A DNA stretch of 64,000 bases, taken from positions 1,674,001 to 1,738,000 of the forward strand of contig NZ_SDMK01000001.1 in the NCBI RefSeq assembly GCF_004123295.1, in the 5' to 3' direction. The first letter of the stretch is position 1. Each line of letters starts with the position of its first letter. The stretch comes from Silvibacterium dinghuense (GTDB lineage: Bacteria > Acidobacteriota > Terriglobia > Terriglobales > Acidobacteriaceae). Under the pieces are notes generated by a model, which ran no database searches, was not told where the DNA came from, and worked only from the letters and a program-made list of their open reading frames with translations. The position numbers and the translations under genes were made by a program. Positions 52,799 through 60,629 of this stretch are shown here, piece after piece.

Positions 52799-52897
52799 AT
52801 GCGCTTCGCCCATACATTCCGCGAGAGTTGTTGTTGCCCCGGAGCCTCCCGGCATCGGAATCTTTTTCGTGGAACACCCATGGCGACGCACACCTGA
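52799..52897 (+). CDS. Polycysteine leader peptide upstream of anSME, apparently leaderless
   Basis: 32 residues beginning MRFAHTFRESCCCPGAS and ending GTPMATHT, with three cysteine codons in a row (TGT TGT TGC). The ATG lies where transcription from the TTGACA/CATCAT promoter should begin, so it needs no ribosome site. A terminator-like hairpin lies 33 bases after the stop and the maturase gene starts 102 bases after the stop. This matches the polycysteine leaderless short ORFs known in mycobacteria, which attenuate sulfur genes when cysteine is plentiful. Confidence 0.65.
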   Translation: MRFAHTFRESCCCPGASRHRNLFRGTPMATHT

Positions 52898-52930
52898 CAG
52901 ACATCGCATCTCCTGGTTTGTGCAAGACGC

Positions 52931-52954
52931 GCCCACGAGTTAAGGTTCGTGGGC
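52931..52954 (+). terminator. Hairpin between the polycysteine ORF and anSME
   Basis: GCCCACGA-GTTAAGGT-TCGTGGGC, then ATTTCTCTT. It is an 8-bp GC-rich stem with a modest U-rich tail, 46 bases before the maturase ATG. It probably acts as an attenuator. Confidence 0.55.
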
Positions 52955-52999
52955 ATTTCTCTTGCAGCTTCTGCTGCATATCGCACACCAGGACTACCA

Positions 53000-54232
53000 A
53001 TGAACTCGTTTCATATCATGGCCAAGCCTCATGGCCCCATTTGCAATCTCGACTGCACCTATTGCTATTACCTGGAGAAGGAAAATCTTTATCCGCGCTC
53101 TGGCCGTGAGTTCCACATGGCGGACGATGTGCTGGAAAGTTACATTCGGCAATACATCGCAGCACACCCCTCTTCCCATGTGAGTTTCGCGTGGCAGGGC
53201 GGAGAGCCCACACTGCTTGGCGTTCCCTACTTCGAACGCGTTGTTGCTCTCCAGAAGCAATATGCAAACGGGAAGACCATCGAGAACGCGCTCCAGACCA
53301 ATGGCACGCTGCTCGATGATGTTTGGGGCGAGTTCCTGGCGAAGAATCACTTCCTCGTCGGACTCTCCATCGATGGCCCGGCACACCTGCACGATGCCTA
53401 TCGCGTCGACAAAGGCGGGAAGCCCAGCTTTGCGCGAGTGGTGCGCGGCCTGGACATACTCAAAAAGCACGGCGTCGCATTCAATACGCTCACCGTGGTG
53501 AATCGCAAGAATTCGTATCACGCGCTCGAAGTCTATCGATTCCTCAAGCAGATCGGCAGCCGCTATCTCCAGTTCATCCCTGTCGTAGAGCAGCTTGCAG
53601 AAGCGCCGGATCACAACGGACTGCGGCTGCTCAAGCCCTACTCACAGACAAAAACTCATGTCTCGGATTGGTCTGTCGAGTCGCTGCAGTTCGGCCGCTT
53701 CTTACAGGAGATCTTCGATGAATGGGTAGTCAATGACGTAGGCCACGTCTATGTGCAAGCGTTTGATGTGGCCCTCGAATCCTGGGCAGGACTGCCGCAG
53801 TCGTTGTGCGTCTTTTCTCCCACCTGCGGCAATGCGCTCGCTCTCGAACATAATGGCGATCTCTATTCCTGCGATCATTTTGTTTATCCCGAAAATCGCC
53901 TGGGGAACATCGCCGAGCAACCGCTGCTTCGCATCCTTAACTCGCCACAGCAGAGCCGGTTCGGCAAAGCCAAGGAGACGGGCCTTCCCTCCGACTGCCG
54001 CTCTTGCGATGTACGTTTTGCCTGTAACGGCGAGTGCCCGAAGCATCGTTTTTCCAGTACGAGCTCAGGCGAATACGGCCTGAATTATCTTTGCGCCGGC
54101 TATAAGCACTTCTTTCATCACATCGATCCCTATATGCGCTTCATGGCGAATGAGCTTCGCCAAAGAGGCGTATCGGCAAGAGTGATGGAGTGGGCCCGCC
54201 ACCAGCGCGAAGCCACGACCGTAACTGCTTAG
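53000..54232 (+). CDS. Anaerobic sulfatase-maturating enzyme (radical SAM/SPASM)
   Basis: 410 residues. The radical SAM cluster motif CNLDCTYCYY is near residue 18, after FHIMAKPHGPI. SAM-binding features FAWQGGEPTLLG and LSIDGPAHLHDAYR follow. The SPASM region binds two more clusters through C-x-x-C sets in FSPTCGNALALEHNGDLYSCDHFV, DCRSCDVRFACNGECPKHR and YLCAGYKHFF. It oxidises the Cys or Ser of C/S-x-P/A-S/T-R sulfatase motifs to formylglycine without oxygen. Both sulfatases here carry Cys-type motifs. The ATG at 53000 has AGGA upstream. Confidence 0.94.
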   Translation: MNSFHIMAKPHGPICNLDCTYCYYLEKENLYPRSGREFHMADDVLESYIRQYIAAHPSSHVSFAWQGGEPTLLGVPYFERVVALQKQYANGKTIENALQTNGTLLDDVWGEFLAKNHFLVGLSIDGPAHLHDAYRVDKGGKPSFARVVRGLDILKKHGVAFNTLTVVNRKNSYHALEVYRFLKQIGSRYLQFIPVVEQLAEAPDHNGLRLLKPYSQTKTHVSDWSVESLQFGRFLQEIFDEWVVNDVGHVYVQAFDVALESWAGLPQSLCVFSPTCGNALALEHNGDLYSCDHFVYPENRLGNIAEQPLLRILNSPQQSRFGKAKETGLPSDCRSCDVRFACNGECPKHRFSSTSSGEYGLNYLCAGYKHFFHHIDPYMRFMANELRQRGVSARVMEWARHQREATTVTA

Positions 54233-54340
54233 CCTGGATATCTTCTGCGCTTTCTCTTTTCATCCACGCGGGCAAGGTACATTCTCTCCGCGGCGGACGG
54301 ACTTTCCAAACCAGTATCTACCTCAGACAGGGAGTGATGT

Positions 54341-56719
54341 ATGAAGCGAAGAAAGAAACTGGGGCTGCTTCTTAGCAGCACCCTGGCTGCACAATCCTGG
54401 CACGCGGTATGGGCACGTGAAGATCAGGCTCCGAAGAATCATGTGCAGGATGCGACAGCCGGAGAAGCAGGACGCGAAGAGCATCCTGCACCGCAGGCAG
54501 GTTGGCCCGAGCCGCCACGAGCGCATTCAGGATCGCCGAATATTGTCCTGATCCTGGTCGACGATGTGGGATTCGGAACGACAACTGCCTTTGGCGGCCC
54601 TATTTCCACGCCGAACTTTGACCGCCTGGCAGCATCGGGCCTCAAGTACAACAACTTTCACGTCAACTCGCTCTGCTCTCCCACCCGCTCCGCCTTGCTG
54701 ACTGGCTACAACAACCACGAAGTAGGATTCGGAACCGTGGCCGAAGCGGCTACAGACTACCCAGGCTATAACTCCTTGCTGCCGGAAGATATTACCCCCG
54801 TTGCCGAGGTATTGAAGGAAAACGGCTACAGCACGGCCGCCGTGGGCAAGTGGCATAACACGCCTACATGGCAGGTAAGTCCGGCCGGGCCATTCGACCG
54901 CTGGCCGACGGGCCGCTGGGGCTTCGAGCATTTTTATGGCTTCCTCGCTGGCGCAGACAACCAGTACTACACCCGCATCTATCGCGATCAGACTCCCGTA
55001 GAGCCGAAAGCCACGCCGGAACAGGGCTACCACTTCACCACCGACATCACGAATGACGCCATCAAGTGGCTGCATCAGCATGATGCTGTCGCGCAAGACA
55101 AACCCTTCTTTCTCTATTACGCGACCGGCGCCACGCACACCCCGCATCAGGTCGCGCAGAAGTGGATTGATAAGTACAAAGGTAAGTTCGATCAGGGATG
55201 GGATGTGATTCGCCAGCAAAGCTTCGATCGCCAGAAAGCGCTTGGCGTCATCCCAGCAAATGCTGAGCTGACTCCACGCCCCGACACCCTGCCGGCCTGG
55301 GACTCACTCACTCCGCAGCAGAAGAAACTGCTCGCTCACGAGGCCGAGGTATACGCCGGATTCACCGAACAAACAGACTACGAGATCGGGCGCCTGCTCG
55401 ATGCAATTCGCGAAGAGGGACAGGCAGACAACACCATCGTCATCGAGATCTTCGGCGATAACGGAGCAAGCGCGGAAGGCGGACCGGATGGAACCGATGC
55501 GCAGGATGTGAACGGCAAGCCGCTCAGCATCGATGCGCGGCTCGACGCAGCAGGCGCATTAGGCAGCGAAGTCTACATGAATCACTTCGCCGCCGCCTGG
55601 GCATGGGCGCTGACTTCGCCCTTCCAGGGCACCAAGCAGGACGCCTCGCACCTGGGCGGCACCACGGATCCGCTGGTCATCTCCTGGCCTGGACACATCA
55701 GCGACAAGGGTGGCCTGCGCACACAGTTTGCGCACGTCAATGACATTGCACCGACGCTCTATCAACTCACCGGCATTACGCCTCCCGACACGCACGATGG
55801 CGTAAAGCAGCTGCCGCTTGAGGGCACCAGCCTCGCATACACGTTCGATCATCCGAACGAACCCTCTCATCATCATGTTCAATACTTCGCAACCAGCGGT
55901 AATCGCGGGATTTATAAGGATGGATGGTGGGCAGGCGATCTTTATCATGAGACATGGGAACGCAACGCTGCGCTCTTCTCCGGCAACAACAAGGAGCCGG
56001 ACACACATCCGTGGGAGCTCTATAACATCAACGAGGATTACAGTCAGGCTCATGACCTTGCAGCGACACATCCGGAAAAGCTCAAAGAACTGCAGGCACT
56101 CTTCCGGCAGGAAGCCGAGCGCAATCACGTTTATCCGCTTCTGCCCGGCATCGATCCATACCCAACCGGTCAGCTGAAAGGCCAGAAGGTCTTCACCTAT
56201 CGCGCCGGCGTAGACCGCATCGTGCCGCGTATCGCCCCCAACGTGGCAGGCCGCTCCTACACCATCACTGCGGACATCGACGTTCCTGCCAGCGGCGCAG
56301 AGGGTGTGATCTTCGCACAGGGCAGCCGGTACGGAGGACTTACGCTCTTCGTGAAAGACAATCGCGTCATCTACGAGATCAACGCGCATGGCAACCGCTC
56401 CGGACAAATTGTCTCCTCGGAGCCGCTTGCTCCTGGCAAGGCACATATCGTCGTCGATATCACGCCCAGGAAGAATCCGGAGGAGCCAAAGAAGAATCCG
56501 CCGGTCCGGCCTTTCTTCGCGCCGCCTCCCGCGCCAGGCACAGGCCAATTGTCTATTAACGGCAAGGCCGCAGGCCAGGGAGACTTCGCCAACGTCGTAG
56601 TGTCTTCGAATGAAACGCTCGATATCGGCAGCGATCTCGGCTCACCGGTCAGTCCCGACTACAAATCGCCGAACCGCTTTACCGGCAGCATCGACACGGT
56701 CACCGTCGAAATCCACTAA
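54341..56719 (+). CDS. Arylsulfatase
   Basis: 792 residues. A signal peptide (RRKKLGLLLSSTLAAQSWHAVWA) and spacer precede PNIVLILVDDVGFGTTTAFGGPISTPNFDRLAASGLKYNNFHVNSLCSPTRSALLTG, where DD binds calcium and the Cys of CSPTR becomes formylglycine. AVGKWH and EIFGDNGASAEGG are later active-site parts. The C-terminal 180 residues add a beta-rich domain (ADIDVPASGAEGVIFAQGSRYGGLTLFVKDNRVIYEIN) found in large arylsulfatases. It lies about 110 bases after the maturase on the same strand, so the two probably share a transcript. Confidence 0.93.
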   Translation: MKRRKKLGLLLSSTLAAQSWHAVWAREDQAPKNHVQDATAGEAGREEHPAPQAGWPEPPRAHSGSPNIVLILVDDVGFGTTTAFGGPISTPNFDRLAASGLKYNNFHVNSLCSPTRSALLTGYNNHEVGFGTVAEAATDYPGYNSLLPEDITPVAEVLKENGYSTAAVGKWHNTPTWQVSPAGPFDRWPTGRWGFEHFYGFLAGADNQYYTRIYRDQTPVEPKATPEQGYHFTTDITNDAIKWLHQHDAVAQDKPFFLYYATGATHTPHQVAQKWIDKYKGKFDQGWDVIRQQSFDRQKALGVIPANAELTPRPDTLPAWDSLTPQQKKLLAHEAEVYAGFTEQTDYEIGRLLDAIREEGQADNTIVIEIFGDNGASAEGGPDGTDAQDVNGKPLSIDARLDAAGALGSEVYMNHFAAAWAWALTSPFQGTKQDASHLGGTTDPLVISWPGHISDKGGLRTQFAHVNDIAPTLYQLTGITPPDTHDGVKQLPLEGTSLAYTFDHPNEPSHHHVQYFATSGNRGIYKDGWWAGDLYHETWERNAALFSGNNKEPDTHPWELYNINEDYSQAHDLAATHPEKLKELQALFRQEAERNHVYPLLPGIDPYPTGQLKGQKVFTYRAGVDRIVPRIAPNVAGRSYTITADIDVPASGAEGVIFAQGSRYGGLTLFVKDNRVIYEINAHGNRSGQIVSSEPLAPGKAHIVVDITPRKNPEEPKKNPPVRPFFAPPPAPGTGQLSINGKAAGQGDFANVVVSSNETLDIGSDLGSPVSPDYKSPNRFTGSIDTVTVEIH

Positions 56720-56734
56720 ACCGCGCCTCCAAAC

Positions 56735-56774
56735 AAAAGAGCCATATCGCGATGCCTTGCGATATGGCTCTTTT
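56735..56774. terminator. Bidirectional intrinsic terminator
   Basis: 16-bp stem AAAAGAGCCATATCGC/GCGATATGGCTCTTTT with an 8-base loop. The A-run before and U-run after it serve both the arylsulfatase and the convergent cysteine desulfurase operon. Confidence 0.85.
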
Positions 56775-56827
56775 TCTATCTCGACTTCACGCCGCGATAT
56801 GAAATATCACGCGCAATACTCTCTGCA

Positions 56828-58780
56828 TCAGTGAAGCTGCCGAAGCGCCGCGGCCAGCTTCTCTACCTCTTCATGCGTGTTATAGAGAGCCAGTGAAGCA
56901 CGCACCGTGCTTTCATGACCAAAGCGGCGGAGAATCGGCTGCGCACAATGATGCCCGGATCGCACAGCGATGCCGCAGCTGTTGAGATAGCTGCCAATCT
57001 CTTCCGTCTTATGCCCATCGATCACAAAGGAAAGCACGCCAGCCTTCTCCTTCGCTGTACCTACGATGCGCAGCTTCGGAATGCGTAACAACTCTTCGGT
57101 CGCATGCTGTAACAGCTCATGCTCATGCCGTGCGATGTTATACATCCCTACGCGATCAAGATAGTCGATGGCAGCGCCCAAGCCCACGGCATCGGCAATG
57201 TTGCCCGTACCTGCCTCAAAGCGCTGCGGAGGTCCATGATAGATCGTCTTCTCGAAGGTCACGTCCTGGATCATGTTGCCACCGCCCTGCCATGGCGGCA
57301 TTGCAGCGAGCACCTCCGGCTTGCCATAGAGCACTCCGATGCCGGTAGGCGCAAAAACTTTATGCCCGGAGAAGACAAAGAAGTCCGGATCGAGTTCCTG
57401 CACATCCACGCGCATGTGCGATACCGACTGCGCGCCGTCGAGCAGCACCTTCGCTCCGTAGCGATGCGCCATTTCGATCATCTTTTCCGCAGGAGTGATG
57501 GTCCCCAGAGCATTCGAGACGTGCGTGATCGAGACCAGCCGTGTTCTTGCATTCAACAGCTTCTCGTACTCGTCCAGCAGAATCTGGCCGCTGTCATCGA
57601 CCGGGGCCACACGCAGCCGCGCCCCCGTTTCTGCGCAGACCATCTGCCACGGAACGATGTTCGCATGGTGCTCCAGCCAGGTAATAACGACTTCATCGTC
57701 TTTACCCAGGTTGCGCCTGCCCCATGCCTGCGCCACCAGGTTGATCGCCTCTGTCGTACCGCGGACGAAGACGATTTCATTGATCGATGGCGCATTCACA
57801 AAGCGGCGAACCTTTTCACGCGCCGCTTCATACGCATCGGTCGCGCGAGCGGCCAGCTCATGAGCCGCGCGATGCACATTCGAGTTCTCGTGCTGATAGA
57901 AGCAGCTCAGCCTGTCGATCACGCTCTGAGGCTTTTGTGTCGTCGCCGCATTGTCGAGCCACACCAGCGGGCGCCCGTTCACTTTCTCCTGCAAGATCGG
58001 GAAATCGCGACGGACAGCTTCCACATCGAAAAAATGCGGCGTCAGAGCAAAGCTTCCTGCCGGCTCATACGTATGGCCCGTAGATACCGGCTCAGCATTG
58101 GTAGAATCGAGCGGACGCTGCCCATCGAACACGCCTGCCTGCGCCTGCTCGGCAAGCAACGCCAGATCGGGAGCAGGTAGAAACTCATCGCGCAGTTCCA
58201 GCCCGAAGACGGCCTGCGGCAACCACTCTCCCGCTGCATCCTGCGGAGCAGCAGCGAAGGATGAGCCATCCGCAAACAACGGCCGAGCTTCCGCAAGAAA
58301 TGAGAACGCCGAACCCGCCGGCGCGGTGCCAGGCAGCGGTGCGGCGTCAGGATAAGGAGCCTGCCCCGAAGCCTGGGGAGCAGCAAAAATCGGCCGCGCC
58401 TCTTGCAGGAAAGAAAAACCCGGCGCATCGAGGAATGAAGGAGCACCTCCAAGAACCCCGGGCACAGCGGGAGACGGTGCCTGGTACGGAGCCGTCAGCG
58501 GCGCAATGCCGGGCGCGTCCGCGCTGGCCGGCAGAGTCGGCAACTGCGGGTCCGAAGGCAGCGAGATAGCCGAAGGAATGGCCGGAGCGCCTGCTCCGGC
58601 ATCGGCTGCATCGCCTGTCCGCTCCGCGCCTTCATTCGGCAGCGCGCGGAAGAACTCGTTGGCCAGCCGGGCCAGCGTTGCGGCATCGGGCAGGCCAACG
58701 GGAAGCTCCGGCTCGAACGAGGACGCGAAGGCAGCAGCCGCATCATCCTGCGTTAACGGGATTCGCTCATTTGTACTCAT
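56828..58780 (-). CDS. SufS-type cysteine desulfurase, encapsulin cargo with long N-terminal extension
   Basis: 650 residues, about 240 more than SufS. Residues 250-650 are the enzyme: FFDVEAVRRDFPILQEKVNGRPLVWLDNAATTQKP, the PLP lysine in FVFSGHKVFAPTGIGVLYG and the catalytic Cys in AVRSGHHCAQPILRRFG. It releases sulfur from cysteine. Residues 1-249 are Ala/Pro-rich and probably disordered, with LARLANEFFRALP (37-48) and two copies of FSFL-x-EARP-x-FA (122-133 and 159-170). Such extensions load the enzyme into family 2A encapsulins. The gene overlaps the shell gene by 14 bases. Confidence 0.93.
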   Translation of the reverse strand: MSTNERIPLTQDDAAAAFASSFEPELPVGLPDAATLARLANEFFRALPNEGAERTGDAADAGAGAPAIPSAISLPSDPQLPTLPASADAPGIAPLTAPYQAPSPAVPGVLGGAPSFLDAPGFSFLQEARPIFAAPQASGQAPYPDAAPLPGTAPAGSAFSFLAEARPLFADGSSFAAAPQDAAGEWLPQAVFGLELRDEFLPAPDLALLAEQAQAGVFDGQRPLDSTNAEPVSTGHTYEPAGSFALTPHFFDVEAVRRDFPILQEKVNGRPLVWLDNAATTQKPQSVIDRLSCFYQHENSNVHRAAHELAARATDAYEAAREKVRRFVNAPSINEIVFVRGTTEAINLVAQAWGRRNLGKDDEVVITWLEHHANIVPWQMVCAETGARLRVAPVDDSGQILLDEYEKLLNARTRLVSITHVSNALGTITPAEKMIEMAHRYGAKVLLDGAQSVSHMRVDVQELDPDFFVFSGHKVFAPTGIGVLYGKPEVLAAMPPWQGGGNMIQDVTFEKTIYHGPPQRFEAGTGNIADAVGLGAAIDYLDRVGMYNIARHEHELLQHATEELLRIPKLRIVGTAKEKAGVLSFVIDGHKTEEIGSYLNSCGIAVRSGHHCAQPILRRFGHESTVRASLALYNTHEEVEKLAAALRQLH

Positions 58781-59687
58781 GGTAGTTCCCTACCTCGACG
58801 TTCTCGAGCGCCGCAATCGCGTCATCGGCCAGCACCGAGGCCGCGCAGTAGAGAGAGATCAGGTAGGAAGCGAGGCCGCGATTATCGATCCCCGTATAGC
58901 GCACGGACAATCCCGGCGTCTGTTCGCCGGGCAGCCCTGGCTGGAAAAGCCCGATTACGCCATTCTTCCGCTCACCCGAGCGGACAAGCAGAATCTGCGT
59001 TTTATTAGTGCGGGAAGAGATACGAATCTTGTCCGTAGGAATCAGCGGTACACCACGCCAGGTAAGAAACGGGCTGCCGAAAAGCGTGACGGTCGGCGGA
59101 GGTACGCCGCGGCGCGTGCATTCGCGGCCGAATGCGGCAACAGCCCGCGGATGCGCAAGGAAGAAAGATGGCTCCTTCCACACCTTCGTCAGCAGCTCAT
59201 CAAGATCATCGGGGGTCGGCGGACCCTTGCGGGTTGCGATCTTCTGCGCATCGACGACGTTATGCAGCAGGCCGTAATCGGCATTGTTGAGCAGCTCGTT
59301 TTCCTGCCGCTCCTTGACGCTCTCGATAGTGACACGGAGCTGTTCGCGGATCTGGTCGTACGGCTTGTTGAAGAGATCGCTGACACGCGTCTGCACATTC
59401 ACCAGCGCATTGATGCTGCTCAGCCGATACTCGCGCGGAGTCTCTTCATACTCGGCATAGGTCTCCGGAATGTCCGACTCGTCCGCATGCCCGCACAGCA
59501 CTTCGATAGGCTTGTCGTCGACCACGCGGTTGCGCCGGAAGACGCCGGCCTCAAGTGGCTTCCAATCCAGGAGCCGGACCAGCCAGCGAGGCGTGGCTGG
59601 GCTGTAAACCGGCGCGGTCTTGGTGATGTTGGCTAACTGATAGGCTGCTTGTTCGCCTAAAGAGGTGCGGATCGGAGTATCGGCCAC
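58767..59687 (-). CDS. Family 2A encapsulin shell protein (SrpI-like)
   Basis: 306 residues with a GTG start that has AGGAG seven bases upstream. It is close to the SrpI type: LANITKTAPVYSPATPRWLVRLLDWKPLEAGVFRRNRVV, FNKPYDQIREQLRVTIESVKERQENELLNNADYGLL, PTPDDLDELLTKVWKEPSFFLAHPRAVAAFGRECTRRGVPPPTV and the ending ENVEVGNYHEYK. This HK97-fold protein builds a nanocompartment that holds the cysteine desulfurase and stores sulfur in known family members. The operon order is rhodanese, shell, cargo. Confidence 0.95.
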   Translation of the reverse strand: MADTPIRTSLGEQAAYQLANITKTAPVYSPATPRWLVRLLDWKPLEAGVFRRNRVVDDKPIEVLCGHADESDIPETYAEYEETPREYRLSSINALVNVQTRVSDLFNKPYDQIREQLRVTIESVKERQENELLNNADYGLLHNVVDAQKIATRKGPPTPDDLDELLTKVWKEPSFFLAHPRAVAAFGRECTRRGVPPPTVTLFGSPFLTWRGVPLIPTDKIRISSRTNKTQILLVRSGERKNGVIGLFQPGLPGEQTPGLSVRYTGIDNRGLASYLISLYCAASVLADDAIAALENVEVGNYHEYK

Positions 59688-59802
59688 CGGAAGCTCCTTG
59701 CGGAAGGGTTCAACACTGCGGGCAAATTATAGCGGACACGGGCCTGTGGCCGTATGTCACCGAAGAACAGCCGTACAAAAGAAGCAGAGAGAACGGAGAA
59801 GA

Positions 59803-60123
59803 CTAATACTTCCGCACGCTGCGATCTACCCGGTCAGACCACGCATGGAGTCCGCCGCGCAGATTCACAACATGCTCAAAGCCATGCCGCTGCAGATATT
59901 CCACCGCCTTGACCCCGCGCGGCCCGTGCTTGCACACGGCCACAATCTCATCCGCGCCTTCCAGCTCATCCAACCGCTTCGGCAGCTCGGCCAGCGGGAT
60001 GAGATGACCACCGATATTCGAGATTTCATACTCATATTCATCGCGCACATCCAGCAGAAATACCGGCGCGCCGGCATCGAGACGCTGCTTCAACTCTTCC
60101 GCCTGAATTTCAGGAACACTCAT
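59803..60123 (-). CDS. Single-domain rhodanese-like protein
   Basis: 106 residues from ATG 60123. It reads ISAEELKQRL-like VPEIQAEELKQRLDAGAPVFLLDVRDEYEYEISNIGGHLIPLAELPKRLDELEGADEIVAVCKHGPRGVKAVEYLQRHGFEHVVNLRGGLHAWSDRVD. The active loop is CKHGPRG, with the sulfur-carrying Cys. Rhodaneses move sulfane sulfur, so it could pass sulfur to or from the encapsulated desulfurase. It is the first structural gene of the encapsulin operon, about 115 bases upstream of the shell gene. Confidence 0.93.
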   Translation of the reverse strand: MSVPEIQAEELKQRLDAGAPVFLLDVRDEYEYEISNIGGHLIPLAELPKRLDELEGADEIVAVCKHGPRGVKAVEYLQRHGFEHVVNLRGGLHAWSDRVDRSVRKY

Positions 60124-60161
60124 GGAAATCCAACCCTCCGTCTTGTTCGCAAAAAGCAAAA

Positions 60162-60192
60162 AACCCATCGCCAGGTCCTCTGGCGATGGGTT
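60162..60192 (-). terminator. Intrinsic terminator in the encapsulin operon leader
   Basis: 13-bp stem AACCCATCGCCAG/CTGGCGATGGGTT with a 5-base loop, followed on the minus strand by TTTTGCTTTTTG. It lies 38 bases before the rhodanese ATG and 33 bases after the leader ORF, so it should act as an attenuator. Confidence 0.75.
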
Positions 60193-60225
60193 CTCGAAAA
60201 GAAGTGCTGAGCTTAAAAAATCGCT

Positions 60226-60309
60226 TCAGCGGCTATTTCCGGCCAGAAGACACAGATGCGGGCGCACCATACAGCGCGCACAACACATCGTCTGGCCAGC
60301 AAACGTCAT
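60226..60309 (-). CDS. Cysteine-rich leader peptide of the encapsulin operon
   Basis: 27 residues beginning MTFAGQTMCCARCMVRPHLC and ending LLAGNSR. Four cysteines occur, three within the codons TGT TGT GCG CGC TGT. TTGCAA and TACCGT (rather weak) stand upstream, with the ATG 6 bases after the -10 box, so it could be leaderless. A GGCCAGA/TCTGGCC pair folds across the ORF, and an intrinsic terminator follows after 33 bases. Together these suggest control of a cysteine-consuming operon by cysteine supply. Confidence 0.55.
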   Translation of the reverse strand: MTFAGQTMCCARCMVRPHLCLLAGNSR

Positions 60310-60390
60310 ACTTCTACGGTAGCACGAAGAGGCGGGATCGTTGCAAGTGCATGCATCCCGGCGAAATCGCAAGAAAATGCGATACACAGC

Positions 60391-60421
60391 TTGACATTCC
60401 GCCAGCGTTGCGAAACATAAT
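60391..60421 (+). promoter_or_regulatory. Promoter for the polycysteine ORF before the DUF1549 gene
   Basis: TTGACA (60391-60396) and CATAAT (60416-60421), 19 apart, or 18 if the -10 is read as ACATAA. The ORF ATG starts at 60429, 7 bases after the -10, the same layout as at 52.8 kb. Confidence 0.5.
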
Positions 60422-60428
60422 GGCTCCG

Positions 60429-60509
60429 ATGCAATCTCAGGCGCACATCCCATCCCGCATCCTCTCCGGATTCGTCCCGGCGCCGGCGCTCGCCCGTTGT
60501 TGTTGCTAA
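60429..60509 (+). CDS. Polycysteine leader peptide (ends RCCC), apparently leaderless
   Basis: 26 residues beginning MQSQAHIPSRILSG and ending APALARCCC, with CGT TGT TGT TGC TAA as the last codons. The ATG sits at the expected transcription start of the TTGACA/CATAAT promoter. The ORF is followed by a hairpin that masks the ribosome site of the DUF1549 gene 120 bases on. Three terminal cysteine codons make this the clearest cysteine-sensing leader in the window. Confidence 0.68.
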   Translation: MQSQAHIPSRILSGFVPAPALARCCC

Positions 60510-60576
60510 GTCAACCCGCATCCTCCTTTCCCACTTAGCGCTTTTTCTGATTGCAGCCGTCGTGCATCTGAGATCT

Positions 60577-60599
60577 CTGCCGCTTGCTCTCTGCGGCAG
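60577..60599 (+). promoter_or_regulatory. Hairpin masking the ribosome site of the DUF1549 gene
   Basis: CTGCCGC-TTGCTCTCT-GCGGCAG, directly followed by GAAGCA. The 3' arm overlaps the GGCAGGAAG ribosome site, so opening the hairpin would be needed for translation. No U-run follows, which suggests translational, not transcriptional, control. Confidence 0.5.
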
Positions 60600-60629
60600 G
60601 AAGCAGTGCACGCGCCGCGGAACCCGAGC

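Noticed and set aside
52791-52904. Minus-strand 37-residue ORF MSVRCASPW... with a good AGGAG
   Set aside because: It is almost exactly antisense to the polycysteine ORF on the plus strand, which has a promoter, a CCC run and a terminator. The minus-strand frame has no terminator of its own and a second, better leader ORF lies downstream of it.
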